Source of the DNA: Tritonibacter horizontis
GTDB lineage: Bacteria; Pseudomonadota; Alphaproteobacteria; Rhodobacterales; Rhodobacteraceae
Direction of reading: 5' to 3'
Length of the DNA stretch: 64,000 nucleotides
Assembly: GCF_001518015.1 (NCBI RefSeq)
Contig: NZ_LPUY01000074.1
Coordinates: 62,001-126,000, forward strand
Part shown: positions 35,472-43,918 of the stretch, piece by piece
Numbering within the stretch: the first letter of the stretch is position 1
Layout: each line of letters starts with the position of its first letter
Program-made: the position numbers and the translations under genes
Notes under the pieces: model-generated
Told to the model about the DNA's origin: nothing
The model's database searches: none
Seen by the model: the letters and a program-made list of their open reading frames with translations, nothing else

Positions 35472-36500
35472 ATGGTTAAACGGGTGAATCTGGCCTTGCA
35501 AGGCGGCGGTGCCCATGGGGCCTTTACCTGGGGCGTTCTGGACCGGCTGCTGGAAGACGAGGAGCTGGAAATCGCGGCGATTACCGGAACCTCGGCCGGC
35601 GCGTTGAACGGGGCTGCGTTTAAAGCGGGCATGGCGCGGGAAGGTCGGGCTGGTGCGAAACGCGCGCTGGATCAGCTTTGGGCCCGAATGGGCGCGGTGG
35701 GCGATATGCGGATGGCAAATTGGATCGCTGGATTTGATGCCAACCCCTTGTTGAACTTGCTGAAATTGACGGCGCCCTTTTCGCCGTTCGACGCGATGAG
35801 CCAGGCCGTTTCGCCCTATTCCTATGGTCCATTCTATCGCAACCCGCTGAAACCCGTCGTGGACCAGTTCGACTTTGGCGCGGTTTGCGCGGATGCAGGT
35901 CCTGACCTCTATGTTTGCGCGACGTCGGTGCAAACAGGCAAGGTGAGGGTGTTTTCCGGAACGGAAATCTCTACCGATGCGATCCTGGCCTCCGCCTGCC
36001 TGCCACATCTTTTCCAGGCGATTGAGATTCCCAATGCAAAAACCGGGGAAATCGAGGCCTATTGGGATGGAGGCTACACCGGAAATCCTGCGCTGTTTCC
36101 GCTGTTTCACGCCGATCTGCCTGACGATGTCATTGTGGTGAATATCAACCCGCTAGAACGAAAGGAGACACCCAAGGCGGCTCATGACATTTTGAACCGG
36201 GTCAATGAGATCAGTTTCAATTCGTCGCTGCTGCGCGAACTCAGAGCGATTTCATTTGTGCAAAGGCTGCTGGCCGAAGGCACCATGGAACGCGGACGGA
36301 TGAAACGTGCGTTGGTTCATATGATTTCTGATGATGCCTTGATGACCAGACTGTCGGTCACGACAAAGCTCGTTCCGATCCCACAGATCCTCTTTATGCT
36401 GAAAACAGCAGGACGGACGGCGGCGGAGCGTTTCCTGATCGAGCATCACGATGATATCGGTGTCAACCAGACGGCGGACCTTGAGGCGATGTTCAGCTGA
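35472..36500 (+). CDS. patatin-like phospholipase
   Basis: 342-residue serine hydrolase of the patatin/RssA family. Seen: oxyanion loop LQGGGAHGAFTWG at the N-terminus, nucleophile elbow GTSAGAL near residue 40, and the DGG motif with catalytic Asp (YWDGGYTGNP, about 195). No signal peptide. Located just downstream of 3-hydroxybutyrate dehydrogenase with a GGGAGAGAG site; a role in membrane lipid turnover or polyhydroxybutyrate granules is only inferred from this context. Confidence 0.9.
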   Translation: MVKRVNLALQGGGAHGAFTWGVLDRLLEDEELEIAAITGTSAGALNGAAFKAGMAREGRAGAKRALDQLWARMGAVGDMRMANWIAGFDANPLLNLLKLTAPFSPFDAMSQAVSPYSYGPFYRNPLKPVVDQFDFGAVCADAGPDLYVCATSVQTGKVRVFSGTEISTDAILASACLPHLFQAIEIPNAKTGEIEAYWDGGYTGNPALFPLFHADLPDDVIVVNINPLERKETPKAAHDILNRVNEISFNSSLLRELRAISFVQRLLAEGTMERGRMKRALVHMISDDALMTRLSVTTKLVPIPQILFMLKTAGRTAAERFLIEHHDDIGVNQTADLEAMFS

Positions 36501-36520
36501 CCGAGGCCCGCCTTTGATTT

Positions 36521-37219
36521 CTAGGCAGGTGTTTTTTCTGTTTCTGGTTCAGCGGGTTCCTTGCCGTTTGGATAAACCAGGCCCGCAGAGATGACCAATT
36601 TCGCGGCGTCTTCGACGCTCATATCCAGCTCGATCACGTCCTCTTCGGGGAAGTACAGCAGAAAACCTGAGGTCGGGTTCGGGGTCGTCGGAACAAATAC
36701 GCTGATCAACCGGCCGCTGGTCTCGGCGTGGTTGAGGATCTCGCCTTTGGCGACCGTGGAAATGAACCCGATTGCCCAGATACCGCGGCGCGGATATTGA
36801 ATGAGGCACGCCGTTTCAAAACTCCGCTCGGTCTGCGCAAAGACGGTTTCCGAAATCTGTTTGATGCCGGAATAGATCGACCGCACAACCGGCATGCGGC
36901 TGACCAGACGTTCGCCATAGCTGATCAACGACCGGCCAATAATCCCTTTGGCGATCCAACCGACCACGATTGTGAAAATCAAAAAGATGATCAGGCCGAC
37001 GCCACGCAGGTTGATGCCGATGTATTGCTCCGGCTGGAACGTATTGGGCACCAGCGGCAGGACAACCCCGTCCACCCACCCCATGACGGTCCAGAGCAAC
37101 CAGATGGTCAACCCCACCGGGGCGATGACGACGATGCCGGTTAAAAACGATGACTGCAACCGGGCCAGAAGGCCGGGGCGTCGCGGAGGCGGAGGGGTGT
37201 CGTCAAAGGGCGTGTTCAT
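36521..37219 (-). CDS. DUF502 family membrane protein
   Basis: 232 residues with two hydrophobic helices near 25-50 and 70-95, followed by a soluble C-terminal domain with RSIYSGIKQISETVF and VPTTPNPTSGFLLYFPEEDV, both hallmarks of the DUF502 family. The molecular function of this family is not established. It converges with the patatin gene, 20 bases apart, and follows psuG by 86 bases on the same strand, so it could be co-transcribed with the pseudouridine genes. Confidence 0.86.
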   Translation of the reverse strand: MNTPFDDTPPPPRRPGLLARLQSSFLTGIVVIAPVGLTIWLLWTVMGWVDGVVLPLVPNTFQPEQYIGINLRGVGLIIFLIFTIVVGWIAKGIIGRSLISYGERLVSRMPVVRSIYSGIKQISETVFAQTERSFETACLIQYPRRGIWAIGFISTVAKGEILNHAETSGRLISVFVPTTPNPTSGFLLYFPEEDVIELDMSVEDAAKLVISAGLVYPNGKEPAEPETEKTPA

Positions 37220-37305
37220 ATTCAGCTGTCTGATTGGCTCGCTTGCAAGGTATGGACTGAAGTGTCCGGCGACAATGGTTTGTCTGACGCGATCCTACGA
37301 ATGTT

Positions 37306-38214
37306 TCATAGGGTGGCCAATTCTTTAGCGATCTCGGCTGCGAGCCGGGCGTTGTTGCGGACCAGCGCGATATTTGCGACCAGTGACCGGCCTTCGGTGA
37401 GCTCAAAAATCCGCTGGAGCAAAAAGGGCGTGACCTCCTTGCCTGACACGCCCTGCGCGTCGGCTTCGGTTTGTGCTTGTGCAATGATCGGGGCAAGGAT
37501 CTCGGCAGGGATTTGCGCATCTTCAGGGATGGGGTTCGCCACAAGCTGCCCCCCCGGAATGTTCATCTCGCCGCGCATGTGGTGGGCACGGGCGATTGAT
37601 GCCGCGTTGTCCATGCGTAAAGGGGCTTTCAGCTCAGACGTGGCCGACCAAAACGCAGGAAAGCTGTCTTGCCGGTAGGCGATGACCGGAACGCCCTGAG
37701 TTTCAAGAACTTCCAGTGTTTTGGGCACGTCCAGGATTGCCTTGGCGCCTGCTGCAACCACGGTAACGGGTGTCTGCGCCAGCTCCAGAAGGTCGGCGGA
37801 AATGTCGAAACTGTGCTCGGCCCCCTTGTGAACGCCACCGATGCCACCGGTCGCAAAGACCTTGATCCCGGCAAGGCGCGCCGCAATCATCGTGGCGGCG
37901 ACGGTGGTCGCACCGGTCCCACCGGTGGCAAGGCTGGCCGCGAAATCGGCGCGCGAGAGTTTTGCCACGCCCTGTGCCGTACCAAGGGATTGCAACGTCT
38001 CGGCGTCGAGGCCCACGTGGAGTGTGCCATCAAGGACGGCCATGGTCGCGGGTACCGCACCTAGCGAGCGAATATCATCTTCAACCTGCGCCGCAACCTC
38101 GACGTTTTGGGGGTAGGGCATGCCATGGGTAATGATGGTGCTTTCCAGCGCAACGATGGCTTTGCCTGCTGCGCGGGCGGCCTGGACTTCTGCAGAGTAT
38201 TGAATGTCGATCAC
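37306..38214 (-). CDS. psuG: pseudouridine-5'-phosphate glycosidase
   Basis: Cleaves the C-glycosidic bond of pseudouridine 5'-phosphate to uracil and ribose 5-phosphate. 302 residues with family hallmarks ALESTIITHGMPYPQN near the N-terminus, VATGGIGGVHKGAE-like FATGGIGGVHKGAEHSF (about 120-136), the AILDVPKTLEVLET stretch and, late, GKEVTPFLLQRI. GTG start at 38214 overlapping the kinase stop by four bases, so the two pathway enzymes are translationally coupled. Confidence 0.95.
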   Translation of the reverse strand: MIDIQYSAEVQAARAAGKAIVALESTIITHGMPYPQNVEVAAQVEDDIRSLGAVPATMAVLDGTLHVGLDAETLQSLGTAQGVAKLSRADFAASLATGGTGATTVAATMIAARLAGIKVFATGGIGGVHKGAEHSFDISADLLELAQTPVTVVAAGAKAILDVPKTLEVLETQGVPVIAYRQDSFPAFWSATSELKAPLRMDNAASIARAHHMRGEMNIPGGQLVANPIPEDAQIPAEILAPIIAQAQTEADAQGVSGKEVTPFLLQRIFELTEGRSLVANIALVRNNARLAAEIAKELATL

Positions 38215-39119
38215 AGGGGAGGTTCTCCGGATACGTAAGTTGCGGCAGCGCGCAGGGCAGAAGCCAGAGCATGATCGCGGTCTTCGCCGCGCGCTTCTGC
38301 TGCGATATGGGCTGCCATGAATGTGTCGCCAGCCCCCGTGACGCGTGCCACTGTGACGCGCGGAGGGACCTGGGTGCGATGGCCGCTCTCGTCGGCCTCG
38401 GTTGCGGACCGCCCGCCATCGGTCACAAGGACGCGTGCCGCGCCCCGTGCCAACAGCGCCTTGGCGGCAACGGCACTGTCAGAGAAAACATCCTGGCACA
38501 GCAAACCGGCTTCTTCGAGGTTGACATAGAGCGTCCCGCGCCGATGCAGCAGGAAGGGGCGAAGCCGCTCGGCCTTGCCGGGCGAGGCAGGGGCGACGCG
38601 CAGATCCGCCTTGGCAAAAGCAGGATGGGTCGCGATCTCGTCCAGCAACGCCAGTTTCAGGTTGCCATCCAAAGCGATAAGCCCGGAATATGGCGTCTCG
38701 ATCGTGCCCAGCGGACCGGCCACCAAGGGCCGCAGGATCTTGTCGCCGGCCGCTTCCAGCGAATGGGCATCGGCAATCGCCGCGATCAGCCCATTTGCTC
38801 CTTCGACGGCCATGTAGCGATCCGTTGGCAAGTCTTCCGACCGATAAAGGTAGCCGGTATCGAGCCCCAGATGACCGCAGGCGGTGACCAGTTCCTCTCC
38901 CTCGGCATCGCGACCAATCGAACTCAGGACAGCGGGGCTCATACCAAAACGGGCCAGGGTCATCGCGATGTTCATTGCGACACCGCCTGGCAAACGTGTG
39001 ATACGGCCGGGCATATCGGACCCGCATTGCATTTCTGACGTGCTGCGGCCGATGATGTCCCAAAGGACGGAGCCGATGCACAGGATGTCAGGCGCGGAAC
39101 GTGAAATGGGCATTGTCAT
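38211..39119 (-). CDS. psuK: PfkB-family sugar kinase, probable pseudouridine kinase
   Basis: 302-residue ribokinase-fold kinase: N-terminal DILCIGSVLWDIIG, GGVAMNIAMTLARFG substrate motif, and the catalytic RVTGAGDTFMAAH with its Asp base near the C-terminus. Pseudouridine specificity is inferred from the coupling with psuG, since PsuK makes the substrate of PsuG. I chose ATG 39119 (MTMPISRSAPD); the frame is open 18 codons earlier. The exported DUF4198 gene ends 37 bases upstream on the same strand. Confidence 0.88.
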   Translation of the reverse strand: MTMPISRSAPDILCIGSVLWDIIGRSTSEMQCGSDMPGRITRLPGGVAMNIAMTLARFGMSPAVLSSIGRDAEGEELVTACGHLGLDTGYLYRSEDLPTDRYMAVEGANGLIAAIADAHSLEAAGDKILRPLVAGPLGTIETPYSGLIALDGNLKLALLDEIATHPAFAKADLRVAPASPGKAERLRPFLLHRRGTLYVNLEEAGLLCQDVFSDSAVAAKALLARGAARVLVTDGGRSATEADESGHRTQVPPRVTVARVTGAGDTFMAAHIAAEARGEDRDHALASALRAAATYVSGEPPL

Positions 39120-39156
39120 GTCGCTGTCTTGCCCCCTTTGGACGCGCCCCGCAAGC

Positions 39157-39960
39157 CTATTCAGGCGCGGCAAAGGTCAGGGAGGCCCAGTAGGTCTGCC
39201 AGACGGCATCTGCGCCCTCTGGGGCAGCATCAAAGGCGACCGCATCCAGCAGGTATCTGTCCCCCGGACTGAGGCGGAGACTGATGCGCCCTTCGGCATT
39301 GGTCCAAAGATGCGAGACGGTGACGTCGTCGGTTCGGGATTTTTGAAAAACCGTGACTTTGACCGCAGGCTGAAGCGTTTGGTCCAAACGCAGTTCGACC
39401 TGCATCTCGCTGTTGAATGATGGGTCATAAGGGTTTGTGAGCGCAATAAATTCGGTCTTCATACCAAAGGAATGATCGGTGCCCAGACCCTCCCCAACCG
39501 CAAGCAAGGCCTTGGCATGGCGGGTGTAGATCTCGGTGAAGTTCTCAACCTGCAGACCGCGCGCGCGATGGGAGTCGACAACATCAGCGCGCCCCTTGTC
39601 CAAAGCGAACGCGCGAAATTCTTCCAGCGTCTCATATGTGATGGTGGCCGGTGTGGTTTCGTGTACGACTGACACCAGCCCCTCCGGCAAGCCATCGCTC
39701 TGGTAGGCTGGAAAATCTCCGGTTCGCCCGACGTAGCGCAATATTTGGCTTTCATGATGCAGCTCAAAGCGGGCAATATTATTGGGCAGGTAGGGGAGTT
39801 TGGTGCCGTGGAACGACTGACCGTTACGCAGATCGACGGACACCGGCTGATCGGGCGAAAACAGATACGGCTCTGCATCGAGCCAGAATTCATGCGCCGA
39901 CGCGGGCAACGATGTTCCGAGAACCGGCAACAAAAGTAGAATGAGGCGGAGAGCGTTCAT
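39157..39960 (-). CDS. exported DUF4198 protein
   Basis: 267 residues with a clean signal peptide (ILLLLPVLGTSLPASA) predicted to be cut before His23, giving a mature N-terminus HEFWLDAEPY. That opening is typical of DUF4198, a periplasmic beta-rich family often found with nickel/cobalt transport. The frame is open 75 codons further upstream, but that part is antisense to the divergent gene. Its start codon overlaps the start of the plus-strand HupE/UreJ-like gene. It may head a minus-strand unit with psuK and psuG. Confidence 0.85.
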   Translation of the reverse strand: MNALRLILLLLPVLGTSLPASAHEFWLDAEPYLFSPDQPVSVDLRNGQSFHGTKLPYLPNNIARFELHHESQILRYVGRTGDFPAYQSDGLPEGLVSVVHETTPATITYETLEEFRAFALDKGRADVVDSHRARGLQVENFTEIYTRHAKALLAVGEGLGTDHSFGMKTEFIALTNPYDPSFNSEMQVELRLDQTLQPAVKVTVFQKSRTDDVTVSHLWTNAEGRISLRLSPGDRYLLDAVAFDAAPEGADAVWQTYWASLTFAAPE

Positions 39961-41116
39961 GTATGAATTTGGCCTATATTTCGGGCGGATACGCGCGATA
40001 TTGCATGTGTTCTTCCTGGTTGGCGCCATGGCATGTCTTGGCCTCGGCGGGACCAGGAGCGAAGCGCATGAGCTGACGCCGACAATCGTGGATTTCCGCA
40101 CAGTTGACACCCAGATTGCCATGCGGATCCGCATGAACCTAGAGGCTTTTGCCTCCGGCATGGATCTTGACACGGTTGTGAACACCGAGAGCGCAGAGCA
40201 GGCAGCGCAGTATCAGGCGTTGCGGATCCTGGAGCCAGACGCGCTTGGCCAAGTGGCCGCCGAATTTGCGCAGACCTGGCTGCCGACCGTCGAAGTCGAG
40301 GCGGCCCAGCCGCTTACGCTCAGACTTGAAGGCGTGGAGGTTGAGCCGGTCGGAGATCCGGAATTGCCCCGCGCGACCTTTCTTGTTGTGCAAGCCGATT
40401 TACCCGCCGGGGCCAATCAGATGACCCTGCGATGGCCTGAGGGAGCTGGGGGGCTGGTTCTGCGGCAACATGATGTCGAAGCACCCTACACGGGGTTCCA
40501 TCTCGGAGGAGAGACGACGCCACTAATCGGGCTTCTGGGCGGTGGGCAGATGACCCCAGGAGAAGCCTTTGCGGCCTATATTCCAATCGGTTTCGACCAT
40601 ATCCTGCCACAGGGCCTTGACCATATTCTGTTTGTCCTGGGCCTGTTCTTTTTCAGCGCCCGCTTGCGTCCGCTTCTTTGGCAAATCAGCGCATTTACAC
40701 TCGCCCATACGATCACATTGGGCATGGCAACGCTGGGTTGGGTCACCGTGAGCGGGGCAATCGTCGAACCGCTGATTGCTGCGTCAATCGTCTTTGTCGC
40801 GGTCGAGAATATCTTTGTCCGCAAATTGCACCTGTGGCGGCCCGTGGTGATCTTTGGCTTCGGGCTGCTGCATGGGCTAGGGTTCGCGTCGGTCCTGGGG
40901 GACTTCGGGCTCCCGAGCGAGGCAATCGTGCCGGCGTTGCTCGGCTTTAATGTCGGTGTCGAACTGGGACAGCTGACAGTGGTCGCCATTGCATTTGGGT
41001 TGGTGGGGTTTTGGTTCGGAAAACACCCCAAATATCGCGGTCGCGTGGCCATTCCGGCCTCCGCGACGATCGCCGTTGTCGGCGCTTACTGGTTTGTCGA
41101 ACGGGTGTTTCTGTGA
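39959..41116 (+). CDS. HupE/UreJ-type membrane protein with exported N-terminal domain
   Basis: 385 residues: a signal-like hydrophobic segment (about 14-32) ending RSEA before His37-Glu38, a periplasmic domain of about 160 residues, then a six-helix membrane domain containing FDHILPQGLDHILFVLGLFF and TLAHTITLGMATLG, the HupE/UreJ signature tied to nickel, cobalt or other metal transport. Start uncertain: ATG 39959 overlaps the divergent start; ATG 39941, TTG 40001 and ATG 40028 are alternatives and none has a good ribosome site. A hairpin terminator follows. Confidence 0.82.
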   Translation: MYEFGLYFGRIRAILHVFFLVGAMACLGLGGTRSEAHELTPTIVDFRTVDTQIAMRIRMNLEAFASGMDLDTVVNTESAEQAAQYQALRILEPDALGQVAAEFAQTWLPTVEVEAAQPLTLRLEGVEVEPVGDPELPRATFLVVQADLPAGANQMTLRWPEGAGGLVLRQHDVEAPYTGFHLGGETTPLIGLLGGGQMTPGEAFAAYIPIGFDHILPQGLDHILFVLGLFFFSARLRPLLWQISAFTLAHTITLGMATLGWVTVSGAIVEPLIAASIVFVAVENIFVRKLHLWRPVVIFGFGLLHGLGFASVLGDFGLPSEAIVPALLGFNVGVELGQLTVVAIAFGLVGFWFGKHPKYRGRVAIPASATIAVVGAYWFVERVFL

Positions 41117-41123
41117 TCGAAAC

Positions 41124-41163
41124 AGCGGGCAAGGGCGCTATGTGGCGCCCTCGCTGGCTTTTT
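41124..41163 (+). terminator. intrinsic terminator after the HupE/UreJ-like gene
   Basis: AGGGCGC (41132-41138) pairs with GCGCCCT (41145-41151); AGCG (41124-41127) and CGCT (41152-41155) extend the stem around a 4-base bulge. Five Ts follow at 41159-41163. It lies between convergent genes. Confidence 0.72.
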
Positions 41164-41167
41164 CGGG

Positions 41168-41800
41168 TCAGCCCATCACGGCCTGCAGCGCCTTGAGGGC
41201 TGCCGACGGATCCTGCTCGCGCCAGATTTCCTCGCCGATGGCAAAGAAATCGGTGAAGGGCGCGACTGCGCGGATAGTGTCGAGGCTCAGACCGCCTTCG
41301 GCAACAATCGGAACTTCGATCATTTCCGACCACCATTGAAACAGGTCGAGTTCGGCCATGGCGCCGTCGCCGAGGCCCGAGGCCCCCACAGGGCCAAAGC
41401 AGACATAGTCCGCCCCGGCTTCACCGGCGGAAATGCCTTCGTGGCGGGAGGCGCCGCAAAAGCTGCCGACAATGGCATCCGGACCCAGGGCCTTGCGAGC
41501 AGCCCGCACCGATTTGGACGCCTCGGTGAGGTGGACACCATCCAGACCCAGCCGCTCCGCCAGGATCTGGTGATCCGAGATCACCAAAGCGATGTCGCGC
41601 GTATGGGTGACCTCGCGCAGCGCATCAGCGGATCGGCTAAGGGTGTCCTCGTCCCGGCTGACGAGATCCAGACGAACGCAAGCCACGTCGACGGCGTCCA
41701 GAACACGGGCCAGTTGGCCGGGAAACTGACCCAGCTCGAAACTGGGCGGTGTGACGAGATAAATCTGCGGCTGCTCTGATGTCTGCTCTGCGCTGTCCAT
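41168..41800 (-). CDS. ThiE-like thiamine phosphate synthase paralogue
   Basis: 210-residue TIM-barrel protein of the ThiE family: IYLVTPPSF at the start, DHQILAERLGLDGVHL, then ADYVCFGPVGASGLGDG and IVAEGGLSLDTI. In true ThiE the GP loop continues into T-x-T-K, which binds pyrophosphate; that motif is missing here, so the activity is doubtful. No thi genes adjoin it and I see no thiamine-riboswitch sequence. ATG 41800 has AGGAG nine bases upstream. Divergent from trmJ. Confidence 0.8.
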   Translation of the reverse strand: MDSAEQTSEQPQIYLVTPPSFELGQFPGQLARVLDAVDVACVRLDLVSRDEDTLSRSADALREVTHTRDIALVISDHQILAERLGLDGVHLTEASKSVRAARKALGPDAIVGSFCGASRHEGISAGEAGADYVCFGPVGASGLGDGAMAELDLFQWWSEMIEVPIVAEGGLSLDTIRAVAPFTDFFAIGEEIWREQDPSAALKALQAVMG

Positions 41801-41954
41801 TGTCAGGGCTCCTGTTGGCATGATTTGCGGGTATCTACCGGAAATCCTGTGCAACGCAAGGATGACGCGCATTGTTTACGCGAATATCGCGGCGCCAAGG
41901 CTTGCCCCTTTGAGGCGCAGACAGTATGGCAAATGCGGTTTTCCGGAGTCCCCA

Positions 41955-42704
41955 ATGCCCACAGATACCCCACAGCCCAAATTTGTCCTTGTCCGTCCCC
42001 AGATGGGTGAGAATATCGGCGCCGCCGCGCGCGCGATGTGGAATTTCGGGCTGGATCGGATGTGCGTTGTTGCCCCCCGCGACGGCTGGCCCAATCCCAA
42101 TGCCGTTGCAATGGCCTCGGGGGCGGGGCGGTTGCTGGACGAGGCACAGCTATCGCCAGATTTGCCCGCGGCGTTATCGGATTGCACCTATGTTTTTGCG
42201 ACCACCGCCCGGCCGCGCGAGTTGACCAAACCCGTTTTCAGCCCCGAAGGCGCGATGAAGAAAGCCGCGCAACTCATTGCCAATGGCGAAAAAGTCGCGG
42301 TTCTCTTTGGGCCTGAGCGCGCTGGATTGGAAAATGATGACGTGGCGCGGGCGAATGCGATCATTACCGTGCCAGTGAACCCGGCGTTTGCCTCGCTGAA
42401 CCTTGCTCAATGTGTGCTGCTGATGGGCTATGAATGGCGGCGTCAGATTGAACAAGTCCCGGAGGAGGTCTTCGAACTGGGCAAAGCCGACTGGGCCACC
42501 GGTCAGGATGTCGAAGCGCTGGTGGCGCATTACGAGGATCGATTGACAGAGGCCGGGTTTTTCTTTCCGCCAGAAAAAGCAGAAGGCATGAAAACCGTTT
42601 TCCGCAATCTTTGGAGCCGCATGCGGCTGACGCGGGCGGATGTGCAGTTGCTGCATGGGGTGATGCGACAGATGGTCCGCTGGAAGAACAGCGGAACAGA
42701 TTAA
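41955..42704 (+). CDS. trmJ: tRNA (cytidine/uridine-2'-O-)-methyltransferase TrmJ
   Basis: 249-residue SpoU/SPOUT-class methyltransferase. Motif 1 is VRPQMGENIGAAARAMWNFG with the key Asn and Arg; later LFGPERAGLENDD and PVNPAFASLNLAQCVLLMGYEW form the trefoil-knot cofactor site, and a helical C-terminal tail follows as in TrmJ, which methylates position 32 of tRNAs. ATG 41955 has GGAG six bases upstream; the 45 codons before it are not family-like. Confidence 0.92.
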   Translation: MPTDTPQPKFVLVRPQMGENIGAAARAMWNFGLDRMCVVAPRDGWPNPNAVAMASGAGRLLDEAQLSPDLPAALSDCTYVFATTARPRELTKPVFSPEGAMKKAAQLIANGEKVAVLFGPERAGLENDDVARANAIITVPVNPAFASLNLAQCVLLMGYEWRRQIEQVPEEVFELGKADWATGQDVEALVAHYEDRLTEAGFFFPPEKAEGMKTVFRNLWSRMRLTRADVQLLHGVMRQMVRWKNSGTD

Positions 42705-42768
42705 CTCTTGCTGGACCTTTGCAGACCCAGACCCTAGCGTCTCTGCCAGATGAAGAAATGAGGCCAAG

Positions 42769-43914
42769 ATGAGCGACCGCAAGATTTTTGAGGAGGTGTC
42801 CAAGGGCGCCGCCCAAGCTGACAGTCCGACACCGGGTGGGATCGACAGAGGGCATGGCGGTGCGCGCAAGGCGATCCGTGCGTGGTTGGCGGTTCTGTTC
42901 GCTCTTGTGGTCGCCATGATCGTGGTCGGCGGTTTGACGCGCCTCACCGACTCTGGTCTGTCCATCACCGATTGGCGACCAGTCACTGGCGCGCTTCCCC
43001 CGATGACAGAGGCAGACTGGCAGGCGGAGTTCGAGAAATATAAGCAAATCGACCAGTTCCACATCATGAATAAGTGGATGGAACTATCTGATTTCAAACA
43101 AATATATTGGTGGGAGTGGGGGCATCGTCAACTGGGTCGTGTCGTTGGCCTGGTTTGGGCGCTCGGCTACCTCGGGTTTCTGGCCACGCGCAGCATTCCA
43201 AAAGGTTGGAGTCTGCGCCTGCTGCTGCCGGGAGCGCTCGGGCTGTTGCAGGGTGCTATTGGATTTTGGATGGTGCATTCTGGTGTGACCCAGGGCGAAG
43301 GGACGACAGCTGTTGCCTCTTATCGACTGGCAACACACCTCGGGCTTGCATTTATCATTCTAGGTTATCTGTCCTGGTTTATTTTCCTGCTCGGGCGCCA
43401 GGAAGGAAATCTGTTGCAGATGCGGCGACTGAAAGAGGCAAAACTCTTCGGCCTTTCGACAGGTCTTCTGCATTTCGCCTTTCTTCAAATCCTGATCGGG
43501 GCACTGGTGGCTGGAATTGATGCCGGACGGTCCTACACCGATTGGCCGCTGATGGGCGGGCAGCTGTTGCCGCCACGTCCTTTCATGATTGAACCGATTT
43601 GGAAAAACCTCTTTGAAAATCCTGGGTTGGTTCAGTTCATTCACCGGGTGGTCGGCTATGTCCTGTTTGCTTTTGGCATCGTTGTCTGGCTGCGCGGTCG
43701 CCGCAGTGCCCATGCTGCGACCCGGTTTGCCTTCAATTCCGTCATCGCCGGACTGACCCTGCAAGTTGCAATTGGCATCGTCACCGTATTGACGGCCGCA
43801 CCGCTCTTAATTGCAATCGTTCACCAAGCCGGTGCGGTTCTGGTTTTTGTGCTGATCTTGCGGGCGCGTTTCCTTTCCGCCTATCCATCTACGACGTCAA
43901 TCAAAGGGCATTGA
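42769..43914 (+). CDS. ctaA: haem A synthase (COX15/CtaA)
   Basis: Inner-membrane enzyme that oxidises haem O to haem A for aa3-type cytochrome oxidases. 381 residues with eight hydrophobic helices and family blocks GGLTRLTDSGLSITDWRPV, WWEWGHRQLGRVVGL, LATHLGLAF, PLMGGQLLP and FIHRVVGYVLF; the conserved histidines in these are haem ligands. It implies the organism has an aerobic aa3 oxidase. The M32 peptidase starts four bases after the stop. Confidence 0.95.
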   Translation: MSDRKIFEEVSKGAAQADSPTPGGIDRGHGGARKAIRAWLAVLFALVVAMIVVGGLTRLTDSGLSITDWRPVTGALPPMTEADWQAEFEKYKQIDQFHIMNKWMELSDFKQIYWWEWGHRQLGRVVGLVWALGYLGFLATRSIPKGWSLRLLLPGALGLLQGAIGFWMVHSGVTQGEGTTAVASYRLATHLGLAFIILGYLSWFIFLLGRQEGNLLQMRRLKEAKLFGLSTGLLHFAFLQILIGALVAGIDAGRSYTDWPLMGGQLLPPRPFMIEPIWKNLFENPGLVQFIHRVVGYVLFAFGIVVWLRGRRSAHAATRFAFNSVIAGLTLQVAIGIVTVLTAAPLLIAIVHQAGAVLVFVLILRARFLSAYPSTTSIKGH

Positions 43915-43918
43915 TGAT

